Source of the DNA: Bifidobacterium asteroides DSM 20089
GTDB lineage: Bacteria > Actinomycetota > Actinomycetes > Actinomycetales > Bifidobacteriaceae
Assembly: GCF_002715865.1 (NCBI RefSeq)
Contig: NZ_CP017696.1
Coordinates: 248,001 to 312,000, forward strand
Direction: 5' to 3'
DNA length: 64,000 nucleotides
Under the pieces are notes generated by a model. That model saw nothing but the letters and a program-made list of their open reading frames with translations, did not search any database and was not told where the DNA came from. Positions within the stretch are counted from its first letter, which is position 1. Every line of letters begins with the position of its first letter. The position numbers were made by a program, and so were the translations under genes. Positions 24,075 to 33,423 of this stretch are shown one piece after another.

Positions 24075-25577
24075 ATGGACCAGGACACTGACCCAGCTAC
24101 TATGACACCATCTCAAGCCACCGGCAACGATGATGTTGCGTATGCGTACATGACCGCTGGGCCATCCTCGTCGGAAAAGGCTACTGAGCAAGAGGAAATG
24201 CCGCCTGCCTATGCGCCTAGTTCCGATGTACCACCTTCTTATCCGCCTTCGGCTACACCTAAGGATCGCGGAGGCTCAGAATCGGATGATTCAGATTCAA
24301 TAGAAGCTTCAGTGTCTGTTCCAGGCCAAGCTACAACGTCGGCTCCGATAATTGTAGTTTCAGGAAATCATTTCCAGGATAAAAATCAGCAAGGCAAAGC
24401 TGGTCAGGCAGCTGCGACTGCATCCAAGCAGGCCAAGAACGGTGGCAAGGCCAGCAAGTCGGGACGAGGGTTCGGGCTCCTGGAGACCTTGGCCTTCCTG
24501 ATAGGCCTGGCAATTTTCCTCTATCCGCTGTTGTCAGCCTACGTGAACTATTCCAAGGATTCCGCCGCAGTGGACAACTACGATCAGATCGTGGATGCAC
24601 TCTCGCCTGCACAGCGCAGAGCCATGTGGCGAGATGCCAAGAAGTACGATGAGGAATTGGGCAAGCCCACACTGAGGGACCCTTTCAAGTACAAGGAAGT
24701 CCAGGAACCACTGGGTCGCTACTACAAAATTCTCAATGTAGATGGCAAGGGCATGATGGCCTATGTGGAGATCCCCAAGATCCATGTCAAGCTGCCCGTC
24801 CGGCACGGTACCAGCGATGAGGTGCTCAAGGACGGCACAGGGCATATCGCCACAACCCACGTGCCTACAGACAACCGGACTATTCACTCCGTCATCACCG
24901 GGCACACAGGCGAAGTCGGCTACATGCTTTTTGACAATCTGACCCAGCTGCGCAAGGGTGATGTCTTCCAGATTCGAGTACTCAAACGGCATATGAGCTA
25001 CAAGGTGGACCAGATTAAAGTCATCTTGCCTACCGATGTCAGCGCACTGCAGCCAATCCAGAATTCCAACTATGTGACCCTGCTGACCTGCTATCCCTAT
25101 GGAGTCAACTCCCACCGCCTGATTGTGCGTGGGCACTATATCGGCGATGACGTGCCACCCACCCAGCCTGAGGGGGCGCCCATTTACATGGTCTGGGTGC
25201 TTCTGGCCCTGTTTTTGATCTGTCTAGTGGGCTGGTACCTGCTCTCACGTCGCCGGCGCAACTGCCGTCACGAACTGGAGCAGATGGAGCATCTGGAGTC
25301 TCGGGCGACAGGATCGGGGACTATGGGCGAGCCGCTGGCCACAATCATGGTCAGCCATGACCAGGAGACCCGGTCAGAAGCCACTCGACGCCGCCGGTTG
25401 ATCAGAACGCGGCGAATCTGCAGCGCCCTTATGTGGCTGTTGGCTGTACTCGGCCTCTTCTTCGCCTGGGGCACGGTCGGCATGATGATGAGGATCAGCT
25501 TGCTGCCCGTATTCGATCTTGGCTACCGCTGGTTCGATACCCACGTGTTGTACTTCTTCGGCATCAGCAAATTCTAA
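24075..25577 (+). CDS. srtC: Class C (pilus-polymerising) sortase with long C-terminal membrane region
   Basis: 500 aa. It joins pilin subunits by cleaving LPXTG-type signals and linking them to a lysine of the next subunit. Residues 1-130 are an acidic, Pro/Ser-rich cytoplasmic stretch, followed by a transmembrane helix about 137-158. The extracellular catalytic domain has His277 (ITGHTG), Cys339 (TLLTC) and Arg352 (HRLIVRG). After it come a second helix (VWVLLALFLICLVGWYLL), about 75 basic residues, and a third hydrophobic region to the end. The family is usually nearer 300-400 aa, so both ends are long. Start ATG 24075 has AAGGAGG seven bases upstream. Confidence 0.92.
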   Translation: MDQDTDPATMTPSQATGNDDVAYAYMTAGPSSSEKATEQEEMPPAYAPSSDVPPSYPPSATPKDRGGSESDDSDSIEASVSVPGQATTSAPIIVVSGNHFQDKNQQGKAGQAAATASKQAKNGGKASKSGRGFGLLETLAFLIGLAIFLYPLLSAYVNYSKDSAAVDNYDQIVDALSPAQRRAMWRDAKKYDEELGKPTLRDPFKYKEVQEPLGRYYKILNVDGKGMMAYVEIPKIHVKLPVRHGTSDEVLKDGTGHIATTHVPTDNRTIHSVITGHTGEVGYMLFDNLTQLRKGDVFQIRVLKRHMSYKVDQIKVILPTDVSALQPIQNSNYVTLLTCYPYGVNSHRLIVRGHYIGDDVPPTQPEGAPIYMVWVLLALFLICLVGWYLLSRRRRNCRHELEQMEHLESRATGSGTMGEPLATIMVSHDQETRSEATRRRRLIRTRRICSALMWLLAVLGLFFAWGTVGMMMRISLLPVFDLGYRWFDTHVLYFFGISKF

Positions 25578-25706
25578 GCCCGTGCGCAATGGAGCGGGTT
25601 TGACCACATGCGCCTGTTCTGTGGTAACCGGGCTTTTGTCTGGCTCTAGAATGGAGCGAGCATGGCCCGGCAGACTGCTGGGCTGCATCCTGGGAAGGTG
25701 TGGACC

Positions 25707-26555
25707 ATGACAGCAGTTCCTGACATCTTATTGTCTGACGGCAATCGCATTCCGCAGGTTGGCCTGGGTGTGCTCAGGATCGACGATGATCAAACCGCTG
25801 GAGTAGTGCGTTCTGCCCTGGAACTGGGTTATCGCCACATCGATACGGCGGCGGGCTACCGTAATGAAGGAGGTGTGGGCCGTGGCCTCAAGGCCTTCGG
25901 TTGCCAGGATGGTTCTAAGCGTGCCAACCTTTGGCTGACCACCAAACTGCGTGACTCCGAGCAGGGGTATGACAGCGCTCTGCGGGCCTTCGACCGCCAG
26001 TTGGCCCTGCTGGGCACTGACTATGTAGACATGTATATGATCCATTGGCCCACTCCATTCGATTGGCGGGCCGACCAGGTTTGGCGAGCATTCCATCGGT
26101 TGCGCGATGAGGGGGTGGTGAAAACCCTTGGGGTCTGCAACTTCCTGCCGGAACATCTGGAACGGCTGCACCGGGAGACGGGGGAATACCCTGTAGTGGA
26201 TCAGATAGAGCTGCACCCCAGCTGGCAGCAGCGCACGGTGACAGCTTTCTGCAAGGAGCAAGGCATAGCCGTCGAGGCATACTCGCCATTGGCACGTGGC
26301 GCAGACCTGACAGCCGGTGGCGGAAGGCTGGAGCAAATCGCCCAGGCCCACAGGGTAACGCCTGCCCAGGTAGTGTTGCGCTGGCACATTGAAAACGGGA
26401 CCATCATCATCCCCAAGTCTGTCCACCGGGAAAGGCAGGCGGAGAACCTGGACCTGTTCGGTTTCACACTGACCGCTGAGGAGCATGCCGCCATCGATGC
26501 CATGGACTCCCAGGTGCGCGCAGGACACGACCCGATGACCTATGCCTACGCCTGA
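25707..26555 (+). CDS. Aldo/keto reductase
   Basis: NADPH-dependent reductase of small aldehydes or ketones; 282 aa, a complete single-domain TIM barrel. The tetrad is visible: Asp and Tyr in GYRHIDTAAGYRNE, Lys in LWLTTKL, His in MYMIHWP. The cofactor region is IIIPKSVHRER. It is close to the 2,5-diketo-D-gluconate reductase-like bacterial group, but the substrate cannot be told. Start ATG 25707 follows GGGAAGG; the upstream in-frame ATG 25662 is less likely. Confidence 0.92.
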   Translation: MTAVPDILLSDGNRIPQVGLGVLRIDDDQTAGVVRSALELGYRHIDTAAGYRNEGGVGRGLKAFGCQDGSKRANLWLTTKLRDSEQGYDSALRAFDRQLALLGTDYVDMYMIHWPTPFDWRADQVWRAFHRLRDEGVVKTLGVCNFLPEHLERLHRETGEYPVVDQIELHPSWQQRTVTAFCKEQGIAVEAYSPLARGADLTAGGGRLEQIAQAHRVTPAQVVLRWHIENGTIIIPKSVHRERQAENLDLFGFTLTAEEHAAIDAMDSQVRAGHDPMTYAYA

Positions 26556-26609
26556 CCGCTATGATGGATGATTCATGCATGCAGTCGACATAGGAGGTAT
26601 CGGCGGTAG

Positions 26610-27407
26610 ATGACCGGTCCGAGACGCAGAAGATATCGGTATCGCGGCCGCAGCCGGTATGGTTCGGCATGGAGGAATCCCGCCCCGGCCCGCTTCCGTC
26701 GCGAATCGCTCACGGAACGGGTGCTGATCCTTCTGGTAGTGGCTGTGGTCCTGGGCATCACCATCGGCCTGATATTGCCAAGGGTCAATGGTGGAGTCGG
26801 ACGGCTGACCGGCCGATACACGGCGACCGGCGATGCGGCTCAGACCCTGCAGAATCTGACGGTGGATGATCACGCACGCCCCGGCCGCCAGTACCGGCGC
26901 GATGCCTTCGGCTTCAAAGAGACCGATGAGGACGGCAACGGCTGCAATGTGCGCGAGGATGTGCTGACCCGTGACCTGACTGACCTGCGAACCACTACCC
27001 CCGGCGGGTGCAAGGTGGCCAGTGGCCGTCTGCAGGACCCATATACCGGACGGACCATCGAATTCGTCAGAGGCCCCAAGACCAGCTCGGCTGTACAGAT
27101 TGACCATGTGGTCGCCCTGGAGAATGCCTGGCGGTCAGGAGCCAGCAAGTGGGACACGGCCCGTCGCTACCGCTTTGGTAACGACCCCTACAATCTTCTC
27201 GCCGTGGACGGCCCCGCCAACCAGGCCAAGGGGAGTGCCTCGGCTGACTACTGGCTGCCCGAGAACAAGGACTATCAGTGCTCCTATGTGGCCCGTCAGA
27301 TAGGAGTCAAGGACAAGTACTCCCTGAGCGTCACCAGTTCGGAAAAGCAGGCCATGCTGGCCGTTCTGCATACCTGCCCAGGCCAGCCCCTTCCACAGGA
27401 TCGCTGA
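26610..27407 (+). CDS. Membrane-anchored or secreted HNH-family (DUF1524-like) nuclease
   Basis: 265 aa. A very basic N-terminus (RRRRYRYRGRSR) precedes one hydrophobic helix (about 35-55), so the rest should lie outside the cell. The domain has IDHVVALENAWRSGA and NDPYNLLAVDGPANQAKGS, the His/Asn pattern of secreted HNH/DUF1524 proteins of actinobacteria. Cysteines (NGCN, GGCK, QCSY, HTCP) could form disulphides. A role in breaking down external DNA or in uptake of nucleotides is inference. AGGAGG lies about 12 bases before ATG 26610. Confidence 0.8.
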   Translation: MTGPRRRRYRYRGRSRYGSAWRNPAPARFRRESLTERVLILLVVAVVLGITIGLILPRVNGGVGRLTGRYTATGDAAQTLQNLTVDDHARPGRQYRRDAFGFKETDEDGNGCNVREDVLTRDLTDLRTTTPGGCKVASGRLQDPYTGRTIEFVRGPKTSSAVQIDHVVALENAWRSGASKWDTARRYRFGNDPYNLLAVDGPANQAKGSASADYWLPENKDYQCSYVARQIGVKDKYSLSVTSSEKQAMLAVLHTCPGQPLPQDR

Positions 27408-27538
27408 TTGCGAGCCTACAGGAGATCGACGCTTCCGTCGAAAGGGTTGACTGACAACTGACATCCTTCAATTGATGTCTTGTATTTACCGGTCTGTCGA
27501 TCCTGCACCTTGCGATGAATCCGGTCAAATCCAGCAGG

Positions 27539-27559
27539 TACCGGAGAAAGACTCTCCGG
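27539..27559. terminator. Perfect hairpin between the nuclease and the MFS gene (weak terminator?)
   Basis: ACCGGAGA / TCTCCGGT, an 8-bp perfect stem with a 5-base loop, in the convergent gap just past the end of the MFS gene. No T-run on either strand. A second small hairpin, GACATC / GATGTC (about 27461-27480), followed by TTGTATTT may end the nuclease gene. Confidence 0.4.
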
Positions 27560-27565
27560 TGATCA

Positions 27566-29137
27566 TCAGTCCTGGGTCTTGGAGTCTGCAGTGGAGGCAG
27601 TGACGGCAGGCGCGTCGGTGTGGATGATGTGCATGTGGCGCAGAAGCATGCGGGTCATCTGGCGGCCGGAGCCAGCGCCGTTTCCGCGAACGCCGAAGTA
27701 GACCAGCAGGACCATGCCCAGGCAGATCAGTGCCGAAATGCGCAGGGCCCACTGCACGCCGAAGATGTTGGCTGCGATCTGGGTGGAGTGGCCTCCGCCC
27801 AAGGCGTTGTGGCGCAGGGCGGTGATGGACTCCATGAGGATGACCAGGATGGGTGCGCCGACAGCGCCGGCGATCTGCCGGGCCGTGTTGGTGACGGCAG
27901 AACCTGCGGAAACATCCTTGGGAGCCAGGTTGTTCAGGGACCAGGTGGTCAAGGGCATCAGTGTGAAGCCCATGCCGATCTGGCGGATGAACTGACAGAT
28001 GGAGACCAGGCCGATCCAGGTGTTGGCACCGATCATGCTCATGGCGATGGTGCCCAGCAGCAGGACCGAGCAGCCGGTCATGGCTACAGGACGGGCTCCC
28101 CAGCGGTCCAGCAGCCTGCCTCCGAAGAACTGGGCGATGGCGGTGCCGATGGCTCCTGGCAGCATGACCAGGCCGCTCATGGTGGCCGAGAAGCCGCGAT
28201 CCGTCTGGATGTACATGGGCAGAATGACGGTGACCGAGCTGAAGGCGAAGAAGGACATGGAGGCGATGATGGTGCCCACAGTGAAGTTCCTGATCCGCAG
28301 CACATGCAGGTCCAGCAGGGGCTTGTCATGGTGAAGCTGGCGAAGAACGAACCAGATGATCCCGATTAGGCCGACCAGCATGAATGGCCAGGTCATGATG
28401 GAGGTGATGGGGAAGTTCTCGATGTTGGTGAAGCCGAACATGAGCCCGCCGAACCCGAAGATGGACAGGGCCACCGAAAAGAAGTCCGCCTTGACACTGG
28501 TGTCGCGTTGGCCGAAGTTGCGCAGGCCGAAGATGGACAGGAGCAGCGCCACAGCCCCGCAGATGCTCAGCGTCAGGAAGATGGAACGCCAGCCGTTGGC
28601 GTCGGTCTGCCAGCCGCCCAGGGTGGGGCCGATGGCCGGAGCCACACTCATGGCCAGACCTACGGTGCCCATGGCCATGCCGCGTTTGGCAAGAGGGTAT
28701 ATGGAGAAGACGGTGATTTGCAGGACGGGCCACATGGTTCCCGTGCCTATGGCCTCGAGGATGCGGCCCAGCAGGACCAGGGCGAAGGTCTGCGACTGCC
28801 AGCTCAACAGAGAACCCAGGGTGAAGACGGCCATGGAGGTGATGACGATCTGCCTGGTGGAGAAGCGCTTGGTCAGAAAACCGGTCAGGGGCACCATGAC
28901 GCCCATGACCAGCTGGAATACCGAGGTCAGCCACTGGCCGGTGGTCAGGGTGATGTGGAACTCGTCCACTATGGTGGGCAGGGCCGAAGCCAGCTGTAGC
29001 TGGGTGAAGTTGCCCAGGAAGGTGATGACGGTCAGGATGGCCAGCGACAGGAAGGCTTCATGGGTGAGCTTTCCGTTGACGAAGGCTCCATCCTTGCTGA
29101 GGGTCCGCCCTTGCTTGGCGAGCTCCTGCTTCCTCAT
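27566..29137 (-). CDS. MFS drug-resistance transporter, DHA2 (14-helix) family
   Basis: 523 aa proton-coupled exporter of the EmrB/QacA type. Many hydrophobic helices; the helix 2-3 loop has the A-motif-like LTGFLTKRFSTRQI, and motif C-like GWQ and PAIGPTLGGW follow helix 5. Start ATG 29137 with AGGAAG upstream; the longer frame to 29236 adds an unlikely Cys-rich leader. The substrate cannot be predicted. Transcribed toward the nuclease gene and divergent from pst. Confidence 0.9.
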   Translation of the reverse strand: MRKQELAKQGRTLSKDGAFVNGKLTHEAFLSLAILTVITFLGNFTQLQLASALPTIVDEFHITLTTGQWLTSVFQLVMGVMVPLTGFLTKRFSTRQIVITSMAVFTLGSLLSWQSQTFALVLLGRILEAIGTGTMWPVLQITVFSIYPLAKRGMAMGTVGLAMSVAPAIGPTLGGWQTDANGWRSIFLTLSICGAVALLLSIFGLRNFGQRDTSVKADFFSVALSIFGFGGLMFGFTNIENFPITSIMTWPFMLVGLIGIIWFVLRQLHHDKPLLDLHVLRIRNFTVGTIIASMSFFAFSSVTVILPMYIQTDRGFSATMSGLVMLPGAIGTAIAQFFGGRLLDRWGARPVAMTGCSVLLLGTIAMSMIGANTWIGLVSICQFIRQIGMGFTLMPLTTWSLNNLAPKDVSAGSAVTNTARQIAGAVGAPILVILMESITALRHNALGGGHSTQIAANIFGVQWALRISALICLGMVLLVYFGVRGNGAGSGRQMTRMLLRHMHIIHTDAPAVTASTADSKTQD

Positions 29138-29468
29138 GCAACCACCACTTCCTCTGGGTTCGGTTTTCGCTGCGCATACCACTCCCTGCGGTGCCGTCCT
29201 AGAAAGCAAATCAGGGCATACCGATACCGGTGACACTAAGAAAAGAACAAGAGAGCTAAGCGTCTGACAATGACCTTATAATATACCCGGCTGTGGATTG
29301 TGATCGGGTTTTTCCACATGGCTGACGCGGATGTTGAGGAGCTTGTCCGGCGGTCAGCGTTTCCAGTATGCTGTGTGAGGCGGGCTTCGCTAATGTGAAT
29401 ACGGGAAGGTCCAACACGGGCTGATAAGGACGGACGTTTGAAATGAAACGGCGGTCAAGGTAGGTAGC
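29138..29468. other. Divergent gap between the MFS gene and pstS
   Basis: 331 bases. An AT-rich patch (TTATAATATA near 29276-29285) could give a -10 to either strand, but I find no good -35 partner. A further 180 bases show nothing recognisable. The pstS ribosome binding site AAGGTAGG lies at the end. No clear PHO box seen. Confidence 0.4.
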
Positions 29469-30617
29469 ATGCACGCACATGGTCATGGTCGTGGAAGATT
29501 CACGGCCCTCCTCATGTCCCTGGCAATGATGATTTCCCTGGCGGCCTGCGGAGACAATGTCCCCGCCGATGGCGGCGGAACAGGCAATACTGTAGATCAG
29601 GCCCTATTCCAGGGCGAGTTCGCCGGATCTGGCGCATCCTCCCAGCAGAGCGCCGACGAGGCCTGGATAGCCGGTTTTCGCAAGCAGCATCCAGGGGCGC
29701 GAATCTCCTATGATCCGGCAGGTTCTGGTGCTGGAGTCAATGCTTTCCTGTCTGGTTCGACCATCTGGGCTGGCACCGATGCGCCGCTGACCGCCGACCA
29801 GCTTGAGCGCTCGCGCAAAGTCTGCGGTTCCGGTACAGCCTTTGACTTGCCTGTCTATGCCACTCCGATTGCTGTGGCCTACAATCTGCCTGATCTGTGG
29901 CCCAAGGGTTCAAGCGGCCATCTGCGGATGGACCCGGCTCTGATCGCCATGATCTTCTCCGGAAAGGTCACCAACTGGCGGGATCCGCGCATCGCAGCCC
30001 TCAATCCGGAAGCCGATCTGCCCGACCTGGACATCACCGTGATTCATCGTTCGGACAAGTCGGGCACCACGAAAAGTTTCCTCTCCTATCTGCACGACAC
30101 GGCCGGATCCGCCTGGCCTTATCCAGCGGGCGAAAATTGGCCCAATGACCTGGGGCAGGGTGCCAAGGGCACTGCCGGAGTGGTCATGACCATGAACCAG
30201 GCGACGGGCACCTTCGGCTATGCGGACGCGGCTCAGACCACCGGGCTGGGTACCGTGGCCGTCCAGGTGGGAAAGACCTGGCAGCCGCCTACAGCCAAGA
30301 CTGTGGCCAACCTTCTGGATGTGGCCCAGCGGGATCCACAGGCCAGTCAGCCTGGCCGGGTGGTTCTGACTGTGGATCACCGCACCAGCCGGGAGCACAC
30401 CTATCCCATCGTCCTGGTCTCCTACGACGTGGTCTGCACTGCCTACCGAGATGATCGGGACGGGTCCAAGGCCCGGTTCGCCAAGGCCTGGCTGACCTAT
30501 CTGCTGAGCGAGCAGGGCCAACGCATGGCTGCAGCCAACGCGGGCAGCGCCGAGTTGGGGCAGGGGCTGCGTAGCCAGGCCATGGCTTCGGTGGAGACCA
30601 TCGGAGGGAAGTCATGA
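29469..30617 (+). CDS. pstS: Phosphate ABC transporter, substrate-binding lipoprotein
   Basis: 382 aa. Lipoprotein signal with lipobox SLAAC (Cys about 20), so it is tethered outside the membrane. Phosphate-binding loops: the GSGASSQQS segment, DPAGSGAGVNAFLSG, GTDAPLT, and HRSDKSGTTKSF. Catches phosphate and delivers it to PstCA. First gene of pstSCAB; its stop overlaps the pstC start by 4 bases. Confidence 0.95.
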   Translation: MHAHGHGRGRFTALLMSLAMMISLAACGDNVPADGGGTGNTVDQALFQGEFAGSGASSQQSADEAWIAGFRKQHPGARISYDPAGSGAGVNAFLSGSTIWAGTDAPLTADQLERSRKVCGSGTAFDLPVYATPIAVAYNLPDLWPKGSSGHLRMDPALIAMIFSGKVTNWRDPRIAALNPEADLPDLDITVIHRSDKSGTTKSFLSYLHDTAGSAWPYPAGENWPNDLGQGAKGTAGVVMTMNQATGTFGYADAAQTTGLGTVAVQVGKTWQPPTAKTVANLLDVAQRDPQASQPGRVVLTVDHRTSREHTYPIVLVSYDVVCTAYRDDRDGSKARFAKAWLTYLLSEQGQRMAAANAGSAELGQGLRSQAMASVETIGGKS

Positions 30618-31567
30618 GTGACAAATCGGACCAGACCGCCACTCTGAACAAGGCCAAGCGGGTGGATCGGATCTTCAAGGCCTGCGCCACTGGTGCGGGC
30701 ATTCTGATCTTGTTGGCCCTGGCTGCGGTCACCCTCTTTCTGATCCTGCGGGCCTTTCCGGCATTCACCGGGGACCCGGATTCCCGAACCCAGGCCATCC
30801 TCTCCCTGAGCGGCGGACGGGCGAGCAACTTCCTGGGCTACGTGGGACCGCTGGTTTTTGGCACCATTCTGATTGCCGGCCTGGCCCTGCTCTTGGCCTT
30901 CCCCGTATCCCTGGGCATCGCCCTCTTCATTGGCTACTATGCCCCCGCCCGCCTGTCCACGCTGCTCAGCACGGTAATCGACCTGCTGGCTGCCGTGCCC
31001 TCGGTGATCTACGGCCTCTGGGGGGCTCTGGTCCTGGTTCCCAACATCACCGGCTTCTGGCGCTGGCTGTCTGTTCATTTGGGCTGGATTCCGCTCTTTT
31101 CCGGACCCGTTGCAGCCCCGGCCCGATCCGTGGCCACGGTGGCCCTGGTGTTGGCGGTCATGATTCTGCCAATCATCACCTCGGTCACCCGTGACATCCT
31201 GATCCAGGCCCCTCGATTGCAGCAGGAGGCCGCCTTGGCTCTGGGCGCCACCAAGTGGGAGATGATTCGGCTTGCGGTTCTGCCCTTCGGCCGCTCGGGC
31301 ATTATCTCGGCCTCCATGCTGGGGCTGGGGCGCGCCCTGGGCGAGACCATGGCGGTGCTGATGATCCTCTCGCCAGGCTTCAGCTACTCCCTGCGGTTGC
31401 TGCAGGCTTCAAAAAGCCAAACAATCGCCGCCAACATCGCCGCCCAGTTCCCCGAGGCGGACTCCCAGGGCGTGGCCCTCCTGGTGGCCACCGGTCTGGT
31501 CCTCTTCATCATCACTTTTATTGTCAACTATCTGGCGCGCAGGATCACAGCAAAGGCGGGTGCATGA
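30614..31567 (+). CDS. pstC: Phosphate ABC transporter, permease subunit
   Basis: 317 aa, six-helix permease with the binding-protein-dependent transport signature (EAALALGATKWEMIRLAVLP) that contacts the ATPase. ATG overlaps the pstS stop, and its own stop overlaps the pstA start, showing translational coupling. Confidence 0.95.
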   Translation: MSDKSDQTATLNKAKRVDRIFKACATGAGILILLALAAVTLFLILRAFPAFTGDPDSRTQAILSLSGGRASNFLGYVGPLVFGTILIAGLALLLAFPVSLGIALFIGYYAPARLSTLLSTVIDLLAAVPSVIYGLWGALVLVPNITGFWRWLSVHLGWIPLFSGPVAAPARSVATVALVLAVMILPIITSVTRDILIQAPRLQQEAALALGATKWEMIRLAVLPFGRSGIISASMLGLGRALGETMAVLMILSPGFSYSLRLLQASKSQTIAANIAAQFPEADSQGVALLVATGLVLFIITFIVNYLARRITAKAGA

Positions 31568-32544
31568 TGGCAAGCCGAACTGATCGCGGTCCAGTTATCG
31601 ATTTCGATCGCTTCAGACCAACCAGATCTTCCATCCGGGCGCGCAAGCGCAAGGACCTGCTGATGACCATCCTGATCGGGCTCTCCTTCCTGGTCGCCCT
31701 GATCCCGCTGGTTTCGGTGCTCTGGGTCAGCCTGTCCAGGGGGGTGCGACGGCTGACGCCGGACTTCCTCACTCACAACATGAGCGGAGTGGTAGGGGGC
31801 AACCCAACGCCGACCGGAGGCTACGGCGGTATCCTGCATGCGGTAATCGGAACCCTGGAGATCACCTTTGGATCCATGGTCATATCCATTCCGTTGGGTG
31901 TCATGTGCGCGGTCTACCTGGTCGAGTACGCCCATGGAGGCCGCCTGGCCAAGGCCATCAGTCTCATGGTGGACGTTATGAGCGGGATCCCCTCCATCGT
32001 GGCCGGCCTCTTCGCATTCTCCATGTTCGCCTTGGTGGTCGGACCGGGCACCGTCAACGGTCTGGCCGGTTCGGTGGCCCTCTCCCTGCTCATGCTGCCC
32101 ACGGTGGTCAAGACCTCCGAGGATATGTTGGCCGTGGTTCCCAACGACCTACGAGAGGCGGCCTATGCCCTGGGGGTGACCAAGCAACGGACCATCACCA
32201 GCATCGTTCTGCGCACGGCCCTGCCTGGCATCGTCTCGGGCACCATCCTGGCTGTGGCACGGGTGATCGGGGAGACGGCACCCCTGCTGATAGCCTCGGG
32301 CTTCATCGCAACGACCAACCCCAACCTCTTCTCGGGGAGGATGACCACCCTGCCGGTCTTCGTCTACAACGAGTATTCCCAAGGGCTGGCCGTCTGCGGG
32401 CCAGGTGCTGACCCGGGGTGCCTGACAGACATCCACATGCAGCGGGCCTGGGCTGCGGCCCTGGTGCTGATTCTTATCGTCCTGCTGCTCAACCTGCTGG
32501 GACGGCTGGTCTCGCGCATCTTTGCGGTTGGGCGGACCCGTTGA
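31564..32544 (+). CDS. pstA: Phosphate ABC transporter, permease subunit
   Basis: 326 aa. Start ATG 31564 overlaps the pstC stop (ATGATG; 31567 also possible); the longer upstream frame is only overlap with pstC. Six hydrophobic helices and the coupling motif [20 protein letters not shown] are visible, as is the family segment [13 protein letters not shown]. Partner of PstC in the membrane. Confidence 0.95.
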   Translation: MMASRTDRGPVIDFDRFRPTRSSIRARKRKDLLMTILIGLSFLVALIPLVSVLWVSLSRGVRRLTPDFLTHNMSGVVGGNPTPTGGYGGILHAVIGTLEITFGSMVISIPLGVMCAVYLVEYAHGGRLAKAISLMVDVMSGIPSIVAGLFAFSMFALVVGPGTVNGLAGSVALSLLMLPTVVKTSEDMLAVVPNDLREAAYALGVTKQRTITSIVLRTALPGIVSGTILAVARVIGETAPLLIASGFIATTNPNLFSGRMTTLPVFVYNEYSQGLAVCGPGADPGCLTDIHMQRAWAAALVLILIVLLLNLLGRLVSRIFAVGRTR

Positions 32545-32575
32545 TCGCCGCCATGAGAGAAACGGAGGCCGGAAC

Positions 32576-33355
32576 ATGGGCCAACGCATAGACATCAACC
32601 ACCTCAACGTCTACTACGGCGACTTCCTGGCCGTCCAGGACGTGAACATGCGCATCCAGGCCAACAAGGTCACCGCCTTCATCGGTCCCTCCGGCTGTGG
32701 CAAGTCCACGGTCCTACGCACCCTGGACCGCATGCACGAGATCACTCCGGGGGCGCATGTGAGCGGGCAGGTGCTCTTGGAGGGGCGTGACCTTTACGGG
32801 CCGGATGTGGATCCGGTCGAGGTGCGACGGGACGTGGGCATGGTCTTTCAGAGGGCCAACCCCTTCCCGACCATGTCCATCCGGGAGAACGTCCTGGCTG
32901 GCATACGACTGAACAAGAAGCATATCGCCAAGTCGGACGCCGACGATCTGGTGGAGTGGGCCCTGCGCGGGGCCAACCTTTGGAATGAGGTCAAGGATCG
33001 CTTGGACAAGCCGGGCATTGGGCTCTCAGGCGGTCAGCAGCAGCGGCTCTGCATTGCCCGTGCCGTGGCCGTGCACCCCCAGGTCCTGCTCATGGACGAA
33101 CCCTGCTCGGCGCTGGATCCCATTTCCACCCTGGCTGTGGAGGATCTGATCAACGAGCTTAAGCGGGACTACACCATCGTCATCGTCACCCATAACATGC
33201 AGCAGGCCGCCAGGGTATCGGACTATACAGCCTTCTTCAATCTCAAGGCCGTGGGTCAGCCTGGCCACCTGGTGGAGATGGACGACACCACCACCATCTT
33301 CTCCAATCCGCACGAGCAGGACACTGAGCGCTACATCTCCGGCCGCTTCGGCTGA
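32576..33355 (+). CDS. pstB: Phosphate ABC transporter, ATP-binding subunit
   Basis: 259 aa. Walker [11 protein letters not shown]-loop [10 protein letters not shown], signature LSGGQQQR, Walker B VLLMDEP, switch His in VTHN. Start ATG 32576 with GGAGG upstream. Last gene of the operon; no phoU follows here. Confidence 0.97.
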   Translation: MGQRIDINHLNVYYGDFLAVQDVNMRIQANKVTAFIGPSGCGKSTVLRTLDRMHEITPGAHVSGQVLLEGRDLYGPDVDPVEVRRDVGMVFQRANPFPTMSIRENVLAGIRLNKKHIAKSDADDLVEWALRGANLWNEVKDRLDKPGIGLSGGQQQRLCIARAVAVHPQVLLMDEPCSALDPISTLAVEDLINELKRDYTIVIVTHNMQQAARVSDYTAFFNLKAVGQPGHLVEMDDTTTIFSNPHEQDTERYISGRFG

Positions 33356-33423
33356 GACTGAACCGGTCTGCGCACCCGTCCGTCAGGTATCATGGTTCCG
33401 GTATCCGCGGAAGGAGTGACGGC

